Origin: Bacillus sp. EB106-08-02-XG196
GTDB taxonomy: Bacteria > Bacillota > Bacilli > Bacillales > Cytobacillaceae
Direction of reading: 5' to 3'
Assembly: GCF_013396335.1 (NCBI RefSeq)
Contig: NZ_JABWSY010000009.1
Coordinates: forward strand, 1-64,000
DNA length: 64,000 nt
The position numbers and the translations under genes were made by a program. Numbering within the stretch: the stretch's first letter is position 1; each line of letters begins with the position of its first letter. Under the pieces are notes generated by a model. It did no database searches and was not told the DNA's origin. It worked only from the letters and a program-made list of their open reading frames with translations. Below are positions 16,812 to 25,599 of this stretch, piece by piece.

Positions 16812-18236
16812 TTACTGTTTGAATGTAATGGTAAATTTTGTACCTTTACCTTTTTCGCTTTGCACATCAATCTCTCCATTATGAAGAAGTACCAGTTGCT
16901 TTACAATCGATAGACCTAGACCAAATGCCCCATATGGATTACTTGTTCTAGAAATATCTGCTTTATAAAAACGTCTCCAAATGTTTTCGACTTCACTCGG
17001 ATCAATACCAATACCTGTATCCTCAACTTCAATAATCGTTCCTAGAATATCTTTTCTAGCTCTAAGCCAAATTGTTCCATCGGAGGTAAATTGGATGCTA
17101 TTTTTGGTTATATTAATTAAAATTTGGACAAGTCGATCATAGTCAGCATTGACCATCACCTCTTCGTCCGCCTCAACAATAATTTCTACATTTTTCTCTT
17201 CAGCCTGTACGAATAATTGCTCTTGGATAATTTCTAATAGTTCTAATAGCTGAATGTCTTCCCTAAATAACTGAATTTGATTGGAGCGGATTTTTTCATA
17301 ATCAAGGTTTTCATTAACAAGACGCATAAGCCGTTTTGCTTCCTGACTCACTAAATTGATCCCACGTTCTCGATCCTCTTCAGGAATCATGTCATTTTTC
17401 AAGCCCTCAATAACCCCGCTTATGGTGGTTAACGGTGTCCTCATTTCATGAGAAACATCCGCCATGAATTGACGTCTGCGATTCTCCAGTGCATCAATTT
17501 CCTCCATAGAATAGTTTAATTTTTTTACCATGTGGTTGAAATCATTCGCTAATTCACCAATTTCATCAAAATTAGAGGATGGTACATGGACATGATAATC
17601 CCCAGCTGAGACAAGCGATGTTGCTTCACGGAGCCGTTTTATCCGATTCACATGGATTTTTGATAGCAGCCAGCTGAGTAAAAACGAAACCCCTAACGCA
17701 ATTAGGATTGTATAAAGTAAAAATTGATTCACCTGGCGAATCATAGCACTGGACCCACTGATTGGTGAGGTTAACAATATCCCACCCACAAACCTGTCAC
17801 GATTATCAATATAGGGTAAAACAACAAATGTCACACCGTCTTGATCAAATCGTTTATAATCACTTTGGACAATAATGGTTTTACCATTTGTAATTTTTTC
17901 CCACTCTGAAGGTTTCAACTCAATTGCAGGTCCACTACGTCCGACAGCATAAAGATTTGCTTCTTGGTCAAACATGCTAAAGCTAATCTTTCTTGAACGT
18001 AAAGAATTACTATATTGAGTGATAATTTGATCCATAGCAATCGGATTCCGTTCAATATCAGAAATGATGGCTTCTCCATAAGAGATTAATTCATCCGCTT
18101 TTTCCTCATAAACCAAATTTCCAACATAATGAGCAAACAAAAGACTTAAGACAAGAAATGCGACAATAATGATACTAATATGGCTGATAAACTGTTGAGA
18201 AAAATATTTAATTCTTATCTGTTTGAATCGACTCAT
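16812..18236 (-). CDS. sensor histidine kinase
   Basis: The 474-aa kinase has two membrane helices (about 18-38 and 174-194) flanking an extracytoplasmic sensor domain of about 130 aa. HAMP (about 195-248), HisKA with FMADVSHEMRTPLTT (phospho-His near 263) and HATPase_c with the N-box NITKNSIQF, DTGIGI and FGLGLSI follow. The ATG at 18236 overlaps the response-regulator gene by 29 bp, so the pair is translationally coupled. Position before htrA and a parvulin gene suggests an envelope-stress sensor functionally like CssS, but the sensor domain does not look like CssS, so I give no symbol. Confidence 0.93.
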   Translation of the reverse strand: MSRFKQIRIKYFSQQFISHISIIIVAFLVLSLLFAHYVGNLVYEEKADELISYGEAIISDIERNPIAMDQIITQYSNSLRSRKISFSMFDQEANLYAVGRSGPAIELKPSEWEKITNGKTIIVQSDYKRFDQDGVTFVVLPYIDNRDRFVGGILLTSPISGSSAMIRQVNQFLLYTILIALGVSFLLSWLLSKIHVNRIKRLREATSLVSAGDYHVHVPSSNFDEIGELANDFNHMVKKLNYSMEEIDALENRRRQFMADVSHEMRTPLTTISGVIEGLKNDMIPEEDRERGINLVSQEAKRLMRLVNENLDYEKIRSNQIQLFREDIQLLELLEIIQEQLFVQAEEKNVEIIVEADEEVMVNADYDRLVQILINITKNSIQFTSDGTIWLRARKDILGTIIEVEDTGIGIDPSEVENIWRRFYKADISRTSNPYGAFGLGLSIVKQLVLLHNGEIDVQSEKGKGTKFTITFKQ

Positions 18237-18909
18237 CAAACTTATAACCTACTCCCCATACAGTGTGGAAGAATGGCTGGGATGCAGTTTCAACTTTTTT
18301 TCGCAGTCGTTTAATATGAACATCTACCGTCCGTTCATCACCGTAAAATTGATATCCCCAAACCCGTTCAAGCAGTTGTTCTCTTGAAAAAACCTGCCGC
18401 GGATGTTCCACCATATAATATAAGAGATCAAACTCTTTTGGTGTAAGATTTGTAATTGGCACCCCATCAACAAGCACTTCACGGGTATTTTTGCTTATTT
18501 TAAAATGTTCTGTCTGTAGGAAATCCTCTGTTTGAGACGTCACTTGCGTTTGATATCTGCGTGTAACCGCCTTAATTCTTGCCATTAGAGTAAGCGGGCT
18601 AAAAGGCTTGGTTACATAGTCATCTGCTCCCATTTCAAGACCGAGCACTTGATCAGACTCTGTATCCTTCGCAGTCAACATAATAATGGGCACCGTATAT
18701 TTTTCCTCTCTAATTTTCCGGCAAATGGTTACTCCATCCATGCCAGGCAGCATCCAATCGACAATCAAAGCATCCCATGTTCCTGTTTTGAACGTGTTGT
18801 ATCCTTCAAGACCATCATTGACAAAGGTACCTTCAAGTCCTTCCTTTGCAAAAAACATTTCTATCATCGAACACACACTTGTATTATCTTCAATTACGAG
18901 TATTTTCAA
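18208..18909 (-). CDS. OmpR/PhoB-family response regulator
   Basis: The 233-aa protein has a receiver domain (acidic DN at 8-9, phospho-acceptor Asp51 in IVDWMLPG, Lys near 102 in YVTKPFSP) and a winged-helix trans_reg_C domain (about 135-225, NLTPKEFDLLYYMVEHP and ERTVDVHIKRLRKK). The start is TTG with a GGGAG SD ten bases upstream. It is the first gene of the two-gene operon with the kinase. Three TTAACA-like boxes with an 11-bp period lie just upstream, which suggests autoregulation. Confidence 0.94.
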   Translation of the reverse strand: MKILVIEDNTSVCSMIEMFFAKEGLEGTFVNDGLEGYNTFKTGTWDALIVDWMLPGMDGVTICRKIREEKYTVPIIMLTAKDTESDQVLGLEMGADDYVTKPFSPLTLMARIKAVTRRYQTQVTSQTEDFLQTEHFKISKNTREVLVDGVPITNLTPKEFDLLYYMVEHPRQVFSREQLLERVWGYQFYGDERTVDVHIKRLRKKVETASQPFFHTVWGVGYKFDESIQTDKN

Positions 18910-18998
18910 TATCCGTCAACTCCCAGCAAAATCTCTTCTTTTCTTCAGTTTATACGATTTTTATCTCATATCAACTATATCGCAAAAACTTCCCTGCT

Positions 18999-19026
18999 AT
19001 TTAATAATTTGTTCATAGTTTGTTAA
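18999..19026. promoter_or_regulatory. three PhoP-like boxes upstream of the response regulator
   Basis: On the minus strand TTAACA, TGAACA and TTAAAT are each spaced 11 bp start to start. This is the direct-repeat architecture bound by OmpR/PhoB-type regulators. The first box lies in a 12-mer shared with the htrA upstream region. Confidence 0.5.
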
Positions 19027-19037
19027 TATACCCACGA

Positions 19038-19067
19038 AAAAAGAGGCCCGGAAATCTCCAGACCTCA
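19038..19067 (-). terminator. terminator of the acyl-CoA operon
   Basis: On the minus strand GAGGTCTGG pairs over nine positions, with two wobbles, with CCGGGCCTC around AGATTT. TTTTTT follows. It lies 22 nt after the last gene of the operon. Confidence 0.85.
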
Positions 19068-19088
19068 AAACACTTACTTGTGAAGGAT

Positions 19089-20063
19089 TTATGGTTCTAA
19101 TAGTAACTTACCTGTCGTTTTTCTTGATTGTAATAACACATGTACATTTGCTGCTTCCTCTAACGGGAACACACCGCCAATTGTAAGCTTCAGTTTTCCT
19201 TCCCCAAGATAGGTTAGTAATTCTACTAAACTAGACTGAAGCAACTCAGGTTTTCTCATTATCTGCGGCAGGAAAAAGCCGATAACAGACTGATTTCGAG
19301 CCATCAGGGAAGACGGATACATTCTGATCTGCTCTCCGCTTGCTGCACCAAATACAACAAGACGTCCAAAGGTAGCTAGACATTTTAATGTGTTATTGAA
19401 AACCTCTCCGCCTACCATCTCAAGTGCAACATCTACTCCTTTGCCGCCAGTTGCTTCAAGAACCTGTTCTACCCAGTTTGATTCACTGTAGTTAATCAGG
19501 ACATCTGCACCCATTTTGCGGGCTAGTTCTAATTTTTCAGGAGAGCTAGCGGTTGCAATGATTTTCCCTGCACCAAACAGCTTAGCTAATTGTACAGAAA
19601 GAGTTCCAACACCACCAGCGGCAGCGTGAACGAGAACAGTTTCCCCTTTCTCCAAACGTCCCATCGTTTTTAACACATGATAGGCACTTAACCCTTGGAG
19701 CGGTAAAGCTGCTGCATTCTGAAAGTCTAACTGCTCAGGAATCGGAATCAATGAGCGCTCATCAGCAAGCGCAAATTCTGAATATCCTCCTGATTCGATT
19801 AACGTTACGACCCTCATCCCCGGCTTAACACTCTCCACCTTTTCACCAACAGCTGTAACCACTCCAGCAATTTCTGCTCCTGGAATAAATGGGAGAGGGG
19901 TTTTAACGACATATTGTCCCTCTCTTCTCGCTGTATCTGCATAATTAACGCCTATTGCCTTTATTTCAATTAGTACCTCACGCCCTGTTGGAACGGGTCT
20001 ATCAATCTCAACAATCTCTAATACTTCTGGTCCGCCAAATTTTTCTAATTGAATTGCTTTCAT
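19089..20063 (-). CDS. NADPH:quinone oxidoreductase-like MDR dehydrogenase
   Basis: The 324-aa medium-chain dehydrogenase/reductase lacks the zinc ligands and fits the quinone oxidoreductase/QOR group. Landmarks are IGVNYADTARREGQY, PFIPGAEIAGVV, the Rossmann motif VHAAAGGVGTLSVQLAKLFG and INYSESNW. Such enzymes reduce alpha,beta-unsaturated carbonyls with NADPH. It is the last gene of the seven-gene acyl-CoA operon, 15 bp after the enoyl-CoA hydratase, so a role on an unsaturated acyl intermediate is a reasonable inference. Confidence 0.88.
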   Translation of the reverse strand: MKAIQLEKFGGPEVLEIVEIDRPVPTGREVLIEIKAIGVNYADTARREGQYVVKTPLPFIPGAEIAGVVTAVGEKVESVKPGMRVVTLIESGGYSEFALADERSLIPIPEQLDFQNAAALPLQGLSAYHVLKTMGRLEKGETVLVHAAAGGVGTLSVQLAKLFGAGKIIATASSPEKLELARKMGADVLINYSESNWVEQVLEATGGKGVDVALEMVGGEVFNNTLKCLATFGRLVVFGAASGEQIRMYPSSLMARNQSVIGFFLPQIMRKPELLQSSLVELLTYLGEGKLKLTIGGVFPLEEAANVHVLLQSRKTTGKLLLEP

Positions 20064-20078
20064 GTAAAAACTCCCTTT

Positions 20079-20858
20079 CTACCTGCCTTTATATACTGGA
20101 TTTCTTTTTTCCTTAAAGGCAGCGACGCCTTCCTTGTGATCCTCTGTTTGAACCATTAATACTTGAGTAAGCCGCTCCTCTTCTAGGATTTCTTCGAGTG
20201 TTGCGTTTAAGGAATGGTCAATTAATTTCTTTTGTTTACCAAATGCTTTTCCAGGACCCTGTGCTAAATTAAGTGCTATTTTCGTTGTTTCTTCTTGTAG
20301 TCTCTCTAATAAGAACAAAGCATTAATCACGCCTAATTGGTAGAGACGCTTTGCAGGGATCGGTTCTGCACTGAAGAAGAACTGCTTGGCTAAGTGTGGT
20401 CCGATTAGTTTCGGAAGGAAATAAGATCCCCCACCATCAGAAACGAGACCAACCTTCGAGAAGCTAAGGGCAAATTTACTATCCTCAGCCGCAACAATCA
20501 TGTCACACGCTAACGCTAAATTGAAACCAGCACCTGCCGCGAAGCCGTGCACAGAAGCGATAATCGGTTTTTCTAAATCCTTCATCAATAGAATGAGCTC
20601 ATTTAGTTTACCTATATGTTCATAGGTTTGATTCCCATCTGCCTGCCCCATTGTTTTTACATCACCGCCAGCACTAAATGCGCGGCCAGCCCCGAACAAA
20701 ACAATTACCTGTACATCAAGATCATTCTTTGCTTCCTGAAGTGCGGCTTTCAATCCTAGTATCATATCTGGACTAAATGCATTCAAACTTTCTGGGCGGT
20801 TCAATGTTAAAGACAAAACTGGTCCTAGCTTTTCAATTAATAAATCATTATTTTTCAA
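20079..20858 (-). CDS. enoyl-CoA hydratase/isomerase family protein
   Basis: The 259-aa crotonase-fold protein shows ALNRPESLNAFSPD-like N-terminal features, the oxyanion-hole motifs FGAGRAFSAGGDVK and AAGAGFNLALACDMI, and KVGLVSDGGGSYFLPKLIG. The usual first catalytic Glu position is part of HGFAAGAG..., and the second reads SDGG, so it may be an isomerase- or PaaG/PaaB-like member rather than a classic hydratase. The TTG start has GGGAGG nine bases upstream. The 20-nt repeat array lies immediately upstream within the operon. Confidence 0.85.
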   Translation of the reverse strand: MKNNDLLIEKLGPVLSLTLNRPESLNAFSPDMILGLKAALQEAKNDLDVQVIVLFGAGRAFSAGGDVKTMGQADGNQTYEHIGKLNELILLMKDLEKPIIASVHGFAAGAGFNLALACDMIVAAEDSKFALSFSKVGLVSDGGGSYFLPKLIGPHLAKQFFFSAEPIPAKRLYQLGVINALFLLERLQEETTKIALNLAQGPGKAFGKQKKLIDHSLNATLEEILEEERLTQVLMVQTEDHKEGVAAFKEKRNPVYKGR

Positions 20859-20883
20859 TAAAATCTTCCTCCCTTATCTTCTT

Positions 20884-21234
20884 GCTATCCGCTAGTAAAT
20901 TTCGTTATCCGCTAGTAAATCCTGCTATCCGCTAGTAAATCCCGCCATCCGCTAGTAAATCCTGCTATCCACTAGTAAATTTCGTTATCCGCCAGTAATT
21001 CCCGGCCATCCGCCAGTAAATCCTGCTATCCGCCAGTAAATCTCGACATCCGCTAGTAAATCCTGCTATCCGCCAGTAAATCCCGTTATCCGCCAGTAAA
21101 TCCTGCTATCCGCCAGTAATTCTCGCTATCCGCTAGTAAATCCTGCTATCCGCCAGTAATTCCCGCTATCCGCCAGTAAATCCGGGCCATCCGCCAGTAA
21201 TTCCCGCTATCCGCTAGTAAATCCCGACATCCGC
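20884..21234. repeat. tandem array of about 18 units of 20 nt
   Basis: Units follow the pattern GCTATCCGCTAGTAAATCCT with variation mostly at fixed places (CTA/TTA/CCA/ACA, GCTAG/GCCAG, AATCC/ATTCC). Eighteen copies run head to tail, and two units have one extra base. Stop codons occur in every frame of both strands, so it is not coding. There are no spacers between units, so it is not CRISPR. It lies inside an operon between the phosphotransferase and enoyl-CoA hydratase genes and would be transcribed. Confidence 0.95.
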
Positions 21235-21258
21235 GCTGCCTGCCCACGTTATTACCTC

Positions 21259-22332
21259 CTACAACTCCCCAGAAGCAACCATAGCGGCATGCTCTATTAG
21301 CATTTTTGCTTTATAATTGAAATGAGCAAACCGAAGATCATTGGTTTGACCTTTTTTATATCGATAGTAAATCTGTTGACAAATGACAGCTAGTTTAAAG
21401 TAGGCAAAGGTTAAATAAAAGTTCATATTGGCTACGTCCCGGCCGCTTTTCTTCGCATAAAGCTCAATAAATTGCTTTCTCGTAAAGAATCCATCATTTA
21501 AGGTTACAGGCGCTTTTCCTAGCCCCTTTTTTAATTCCTCAGGATCATCAGCTTGATTCCAATAGCTCATGGCCACTCCAAGATCTGCAAGCGGATCACC
21601 AACTGTTGTCATTTCCCAATCAAATAGCCCCACCATTTCCGATAAGCTTTCATTAAACATCGCATTATTAAATTTAAAGTCATAGTGAATGATGGCAGCT
21701 GTATGTTGAACCGGAATATTACCTGACAGCCATTTTTTCAAGGATTCAACCGCAGCAATTTCATCACTTTTCGCTCTTTCATAGCGACCTAACCAGCTAT
21801 GAACCTGTCTATCTATGAATCCCTCCGGCTTACTTATCGCTCCTAGTCCAGTCTCTTTATAATTAATCCCGTGAAGCTCCACTAATTTGTTAACCATTAC
21901 CTCGGACAATTGTTGGCATAGCTCCTTCGTTACCATTATTTCCTCCGGAAAAGAAGTGTCAATGACCAAACCATTTTTCCGTTCCATGATAAAAAATGGA
22001 CTTCCCACAATCTCCTCCTGCTTGGAAAACAGGATTGGTTTCGGGGTGACAGAAAAGACTGGATGAAGCTCAGAGATAATTTTAAATTCTCTTTCCATAT
22101 CATGTGCTTTAGGTGCAACAGGTCCTAAAGGAGGACGTCGCAAAACAGCTTCCCATTCACCTATTTTTATTTGATACGTTAAATTAGAATGACCTGCGGA
22201 AAATTGCAAAAGTTCAAGGGGGCTATTTGGCAGGTTTTCAATATTGCTGCGTAAAAATTGTTCCAACACAGCTAAATCTAATTCCTCCCCTTTTCGGACT
22301 GGAATTGTATCTTTACTCATTTGGTGAGGCAT
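21259..22332 (-). CDS. phosphotransferase family protein, ACAD10/11 N-domain or LvaA type
   Basis: The 357-aa APH-fold kinase has QFSAGHSNLTYQI (nucleotide loop), VLRRPPLG, the catalytic IHYDFKFNNAMF (Brenner loop) and GLFDWEMTTVGDPLADLG (metal Asp). This subgroup forms the kinase half of human ACAD10/11 and resembles P. putida LvaA, which phosphorylates 4-hydroxyacyl-CoA. An ACAD11-like dehydrogenase is encoded in the same operon. I start at the ATG at 22332 (SD AAGGGAGTG). The frame stays open upstream without an SD. Confidence 0.88.
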   Translation of the reverse strand: MPHQMSKDTIPVRKGEELDLAVLEQFLRSNIENLPNSPLELLQFSAGHSNLTYQIKIGEWEAVLRRPPLGPVAPKAHDMEREFKIISELHPVFSVTPKPILFSKQEEIVGSPFFIMERKNGLVIDTSFPEEIMVTKELCQQLSEVMVNKLVELHGINYKETGLGAISKPEGFIDRQVHSWLGRYERAKSDEIAAVESLKKWLSGNIPVQHTAAIIHYDFKFNNAMFNESLSEMVGLFDWEMTTVGDPLADLGVAMSYWNQADDPEELKKGLGKAPVTLNDGFFTRKQFIELYAKKSGRDVANMNFYLTFAYFKLAVICQQIYYRYKKGQTNDLRFAHFNYKAKMLIEHAAMVASGEL

Positions 22333-22446
22333 AGAAACACTCCCTTTTTTTAAAAAACTCAGTCTCTTCTGCACATTCCGACCGGATAGTAGGTAATAAA
22401 GATAGGAGAGTTTAGCTGTTAGACAAAAACCCTCCATTTATTTGCA

Positions 22447-23010
22447 TTAATTTGCTTGAATTCCCTCTAATATCATTTCAACAAAGATCTCTGCCACTTC
22501 ACGATCAGTAGAAACTCCATTTGGATTAAACCACTGATAGCTCCAATTGGATGCACCTAGAATACCAAAGGTTACGATATGCGCATTTAAGTCTGCTCGG
22601 AACTCTCCCATTTCAATTCCATCGATTAGTATTTTCTCAACATTCAAACGGAATTCATCCCGTTTAGGTACGATTAAGGCTAGTCTTTCTTCGTTTAGAT
22701 TTTTCATTTCTCTAAAGAAGATTTTAGCAGCATATCCCTGTGTTTTTATATTACCTATCAGCAAGTACACAATCTCGAATAGCTTCTCTTTACAGCTCCT
22801 GTTATCCGCTAAAATTTCTTTTTGTTTTTCTAGTAAATAATTAATGTAACCAAGATTAATGTCCATTAAGAGTTCTTCTTTACTAGAAAAATAATAATAA
22901 AAGGTCCCTTTGGTTACACCTATGGAATCCACAATGTCCTGAATAGACGTTTCCTTAAACCCCTTTTTCTCAAACAATCGGATACTATGCTCAGTTAATT
23001 TATCTTTCAC
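22447..23010 (-). CDS. TetR/AcrR-family transcriptional regulator
   Basis: The 187-aa one-component regulator has an N-terminal HTH (SIQDIVDSIGVTKGTFYYYF, about 22-41) and a helical ligand-binding domain. It resembles the FadR-type TetR regulators that sense acyl-CoA in Bacillaceae. The GTG start has a GAGGAC SD. It sits mid-operon between the acyl-CoA ligase and the kinase. A 20-bp near-palindrome before the first gene of the operon is its likely operator. Confidence 0.92.
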   Translation of the reverse strand: MKDKLTEHSIRLFEKKGFKETSIQDIVDSIGVTKGTFYYYFSSKEELLMDINLGYINYLLEKQKEILADNRSCKEKLFEIVYLLIGNIKTQGYAAKIFFREMKNLNEERLALIVPKRDEFRLNVEKILIDGIEMGEFRADLNAHIVTFGILGASNWSYQWFNPNGVSTDREVAEIFVEMILEGIQAN

Positions 23011-23107
23011 CGCTTATGTCCTCGCAATCTGTAATAGGTCTAGTGAAATTATATCATATTCCTTTTAGCAACAATCACGGACAATATGCAGAAAATTGTT
23101 ACCCTTT

Positions 23108-24721
23108 CTAGTTTTTAACTGTTTCCTCTCTTAAGGCACGACGGAGAATTTTACCAACTTGTGTCTTAGGCAATTGCTCACGGAATTCAACACTTCCTGG
23201 AACCTTATAAGTTGCCATATTTTGCTTACAATAGGTAATAACTTCCCCTTCTGTAAGTGTTTGGCCAGCCTTCAAAACGACAAATGCCTTTACATCCTCT
23301 CCACGGTATACATCAGGAATTCCAATGACAACGGCTTCTTGAATAGCAGGATGCTCATAAAGAACTTCCTCAATATCCCGAGGATAAATATTGAAACCAC
23401 TTGCAATAATTAAATCCTTTTTACGGTCAACGATATATAAATAACCCTCTTCATCAACTTTGGCTATATCCCCCGTATAGAGCCAGCCGTCTCTTAATGT
23501 ATTGGCTGTTTCTTCCGGCATATTCCAGTAACCCTTCATAATTTGTGGGCCTTTAATAATCACTTCACCTAATTCCCCAACGGGAACTTCTTCTAAACCA
23601 CTACCCACATCTACAATCTTATATTCCGTAGATGGCATCCCAATGCCTACACTTCCTGGCTTACGGTCCGCAAAAGGAGGGTTGCAATGTGTGGTTGGAG
23701 AAGCTTCGGATAGTCCATAACCTTCCAAAATCTTTGCCCCTGTTTTTCTTTCAAATTCACGGAGTAGTTCTACAGGCATAGGTGCACTGCCGCTATTGCA
23801 GGTTTTAATACTATTCAACCCGTACTCCTCAGCACGCGGATGGTTGGTAATTGCCACATACATGGTTGGAACCCCTGGGAAAGTAGTAGGCTGTTCATGC
23901 TTAATTGTATTTAATACTTCCTCTAAATCAAAACGTGGAAGCATAATCGATTCCCCGCCAGTAAAAATGGTAAGGTTCATACAAGCTGTCATACCAAATA
24001 CATGGAAAAGAGGAATGACCGTTAAACAGCGTTCTTTTCCAAGTTCAAATTCGTGCTTGAAGAATTCATAGGATTGTAGGACGTTTGCCACGATGTTTCG
24101 ATGTGTCAACATCGCTCCCTTTGACCTTCCTGTTGTCCCCCCTGTGTATTGAAGAACAGCAATGTCATGCTCCATTTCAATATTTACAGGAGTTACCTGT
24201 CCGTTGCCAGTTGCTAAGAATTGTTCAAAGCTGGTATCTGGAGTGAAATCTTGTCCTGATGGCTGCAGGCTGACGACAATGATATTCTTCAAACTGGTCC
24301 GTGGCTGAACACTTTTTACTCTAGGATAAAACGCATCCATGACTACAATGGTTTCTGCTCCAGAGTCATTCAGGATATATTCAAGCTCCCGCTCGACACT
24401 CATAGGATTTACTTGAGTCACAATTGCCCCTGCACCTAACGTGCCATAATAAGAAATGACATATTGCGGGCAGTTCGGAAGCATAAGTGCCACACGGTCA
24501 CCCTTTTGAACTTGATTTTGCTGAAGAGCAGAGGTAAAGCCTTGAGAAAGTCCTAGTAATTGCTGATAGGTAATTTTTCTTCCAAAGAAGGATAGTGCAT
24601 TATTTGTAGGATATTTTGCGGTTGTCTCTTGAAGTATTTCTACTAGATTTTTTTCAGGATTTGAGATTGTTGATGAAATCGAGTCTGGATATTGTGCCAT
24701 CCCTATTTTCTTTTCAGCCAT
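23108..24721 (-). CDS. long-chain (or related) acyl-CoA ligase, AMP-forming
   Basis: The 537-aa ANL-superfamily enzyme has the P-loop AVLQYTGGTTGRSKGAML (about 185-202), the AMP motif EGYGLSEASP, GWLYTGDIAKVDEEGY and the C-terminal hinge and lysine region VDRKKDLIIASGFNIYP...GKILRR. It activates a carboxylic acid to acyl-CoA for the downstream enzymes. It corresponds in position to LvaE-like ligases in 4-hydroxyacid clusters, although its sequence reads as a general FadD/LcfA-type ligase. The start is ATG behind GGAGGGAAACG. Confidence 0.93.
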   Translation of the reverse strand: MAEKKIGMAQYPDSISSTISNPEKNLVEILQETTAKYPTNNALSFFGRKITYQQLLGLSQGFTSALQQNQVQKGDRVALMLPNCPQYVISYYGTLGAGAIVTQVNPMSVERELEYILNDSGAETIVVMDAFYPRVKSVQPRTSLKNIIVVSLQPSGQDFTPDTSFEQFLATGNGQVTPVNIEMEHDIAVLQYTGGTTGRSKGAMLTHRNIVANVLQSYEFFKHEFELGKERCLTVIPLFHVFGMTACMNLTIFTGGESIMLPRFDLEEVLNTIKHEQPTTFPGVPTMYVAITNHPRAEEYGLNSIKTCNSGSAPMPVELLREFERKTGAKILEGYGLSEASPTTHCNPPFADRKPGSVGIGMPSTEYKIVDVGSGLEEVPVGELGEVIIKGPQIMKGYWNMPEETANTLRDGWLYTGDIAKVDEEGYLYIVDRKKDLIIASGFNIYPRDIEEVLYEHPAIQEAVVIGIPDVYRGEDVKAFVVLKAGQTLTEGEVITYCKQNMATYKVPGSVEFREQLPKTQVGKILRRALREETVKN

Positions 24722-24750
24722 TCGTTTCCCTCCAAAATTATCAATTAAGG

Positions 24751-25503
24751 TTAAAAAGTAAGTCCTCCACCATCAACGGACAGAGTTGCACCTGTAATAA
24801 ACGATGCTTCTTCTGAAGCTAAGAAGAAAATTGCATTTGCCACTTCATCAGGAGATCCAATTCTACCAAGAGCATTAGCCTTTGATATAAATGGCCATCT
24901 TCTCTCATCCTGCTTCCAGACATCGAGAATTTTTGTATCAATAACCCCGGGAGCAATGGCATTTACACGGATATTGTACTTGCCATACTCAAGTGCAGCA
25001 TTTTGTGTTAGAAGTACTACACCTGCTTTTGAAGCATTATAAGCAGCTTGATATTTTTTACCCTTTAAGCCTAACAAACTAGAAGTATTAATGATTGCAC
25101 CGCCGCCTGTTTTTTTCATTTCAGGAATAGCATATTTAATTCCTAGGAATACACCCTTTAAATTGATATCAATCACATGATCCCATTCTTCTTCTGAGAG
25201 ATCTACACTTCTAACCTCTGAATGACCAATTCCTGCATTATTGACCAAAATATGCAGGCCGCCAAAAGTATTCGTTGTGGTGTTAATAAGATCTTTTACC
25301 TGGTTGGATTCCTTCACATCCGTTTTGATAAAAATAGCCTCACCACCAGATTCTTGAATCAGGCTGACGGTTTCTTCACCGCTTAGGGAATCCAAATCAG
25401 CAACAGCCACCTTTGCCCCTTCTTTCGAAAAGCGAATCGCTGTAGAGCGTCCAATCCCGGAACCCCCGCCGGTTACAATGGCAATTTTTCCATTCAATTT
25501 CAA
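24751..25503 (-). CDS. short-chain dehydrogenase/reductase
   Basis: The 250-aa classical SDR has the cofactor loop VTGGGSGIGRST (about 10-21), NNAGIGHSE, the catalytic Ser in NTSSLLGLKGKKYQAAYNASK with Tyr and Lys (YxxxK), and a C-terminal ATLSVDGGGLTF. It likely oxidises or reduces a hydroxyacyl intermediate. In levulinate clusters the equivalent slot is LvaD, a hydroxyacyl-CoA dehydrogenase. The TTG start is preceded by AAAGGCAGTG. It lies 96 bp after the dehydrogenase gene and 29 bp before the ligase. Confidence 0.9.
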   Translation of the reverse strand: MKLNGKIAIVTGGGSGIGRSTAIRFSKEGAKVAVADLDSLSGEETVSLIQESGGEAIFIKTDVKESNQVKDLINTTTNTFGGLHILVNNAGIGHSEVRSVDLSEEEWDHVIDINLKGVFLGIKYAIPEMKKTGGGAIINTSSLLGLKGKKYQAAYNASKAGVVLLTQNAALEYGKYNIRVNAIAPGVIDTKILDVWKQDERRWPFISKANALGRIGSPDEVANAIFFLASEEASFITGATLSVDGGGLTF

Positions 25504-25599
25504 GGTACTTCACTGCCTTTCTTCTAATCTCTCTATCTTTACTACCATTTCTTTCGACAGCTGTCTTGAGATACCTTCATTTGCATATCGAACTTTTTA

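Noticed and set aside
16812-18909. naming the two-component system CssRS
   Set aside because: The genomic context fits secretion stress, but the regulator and sensor sequences do not look like CssR/CssS, so only the general class is given.
20884-21234. CRISPR array
   Set aside because: Units are contiguous 20-mers without unique spacers, and no cas genes are near.
22333-22437. N-terminal extension of the APH-type kinase
   Set aside because: The frame is open, but it has no SD and looks unlike the family. The ATG at 22332 has a good SD.
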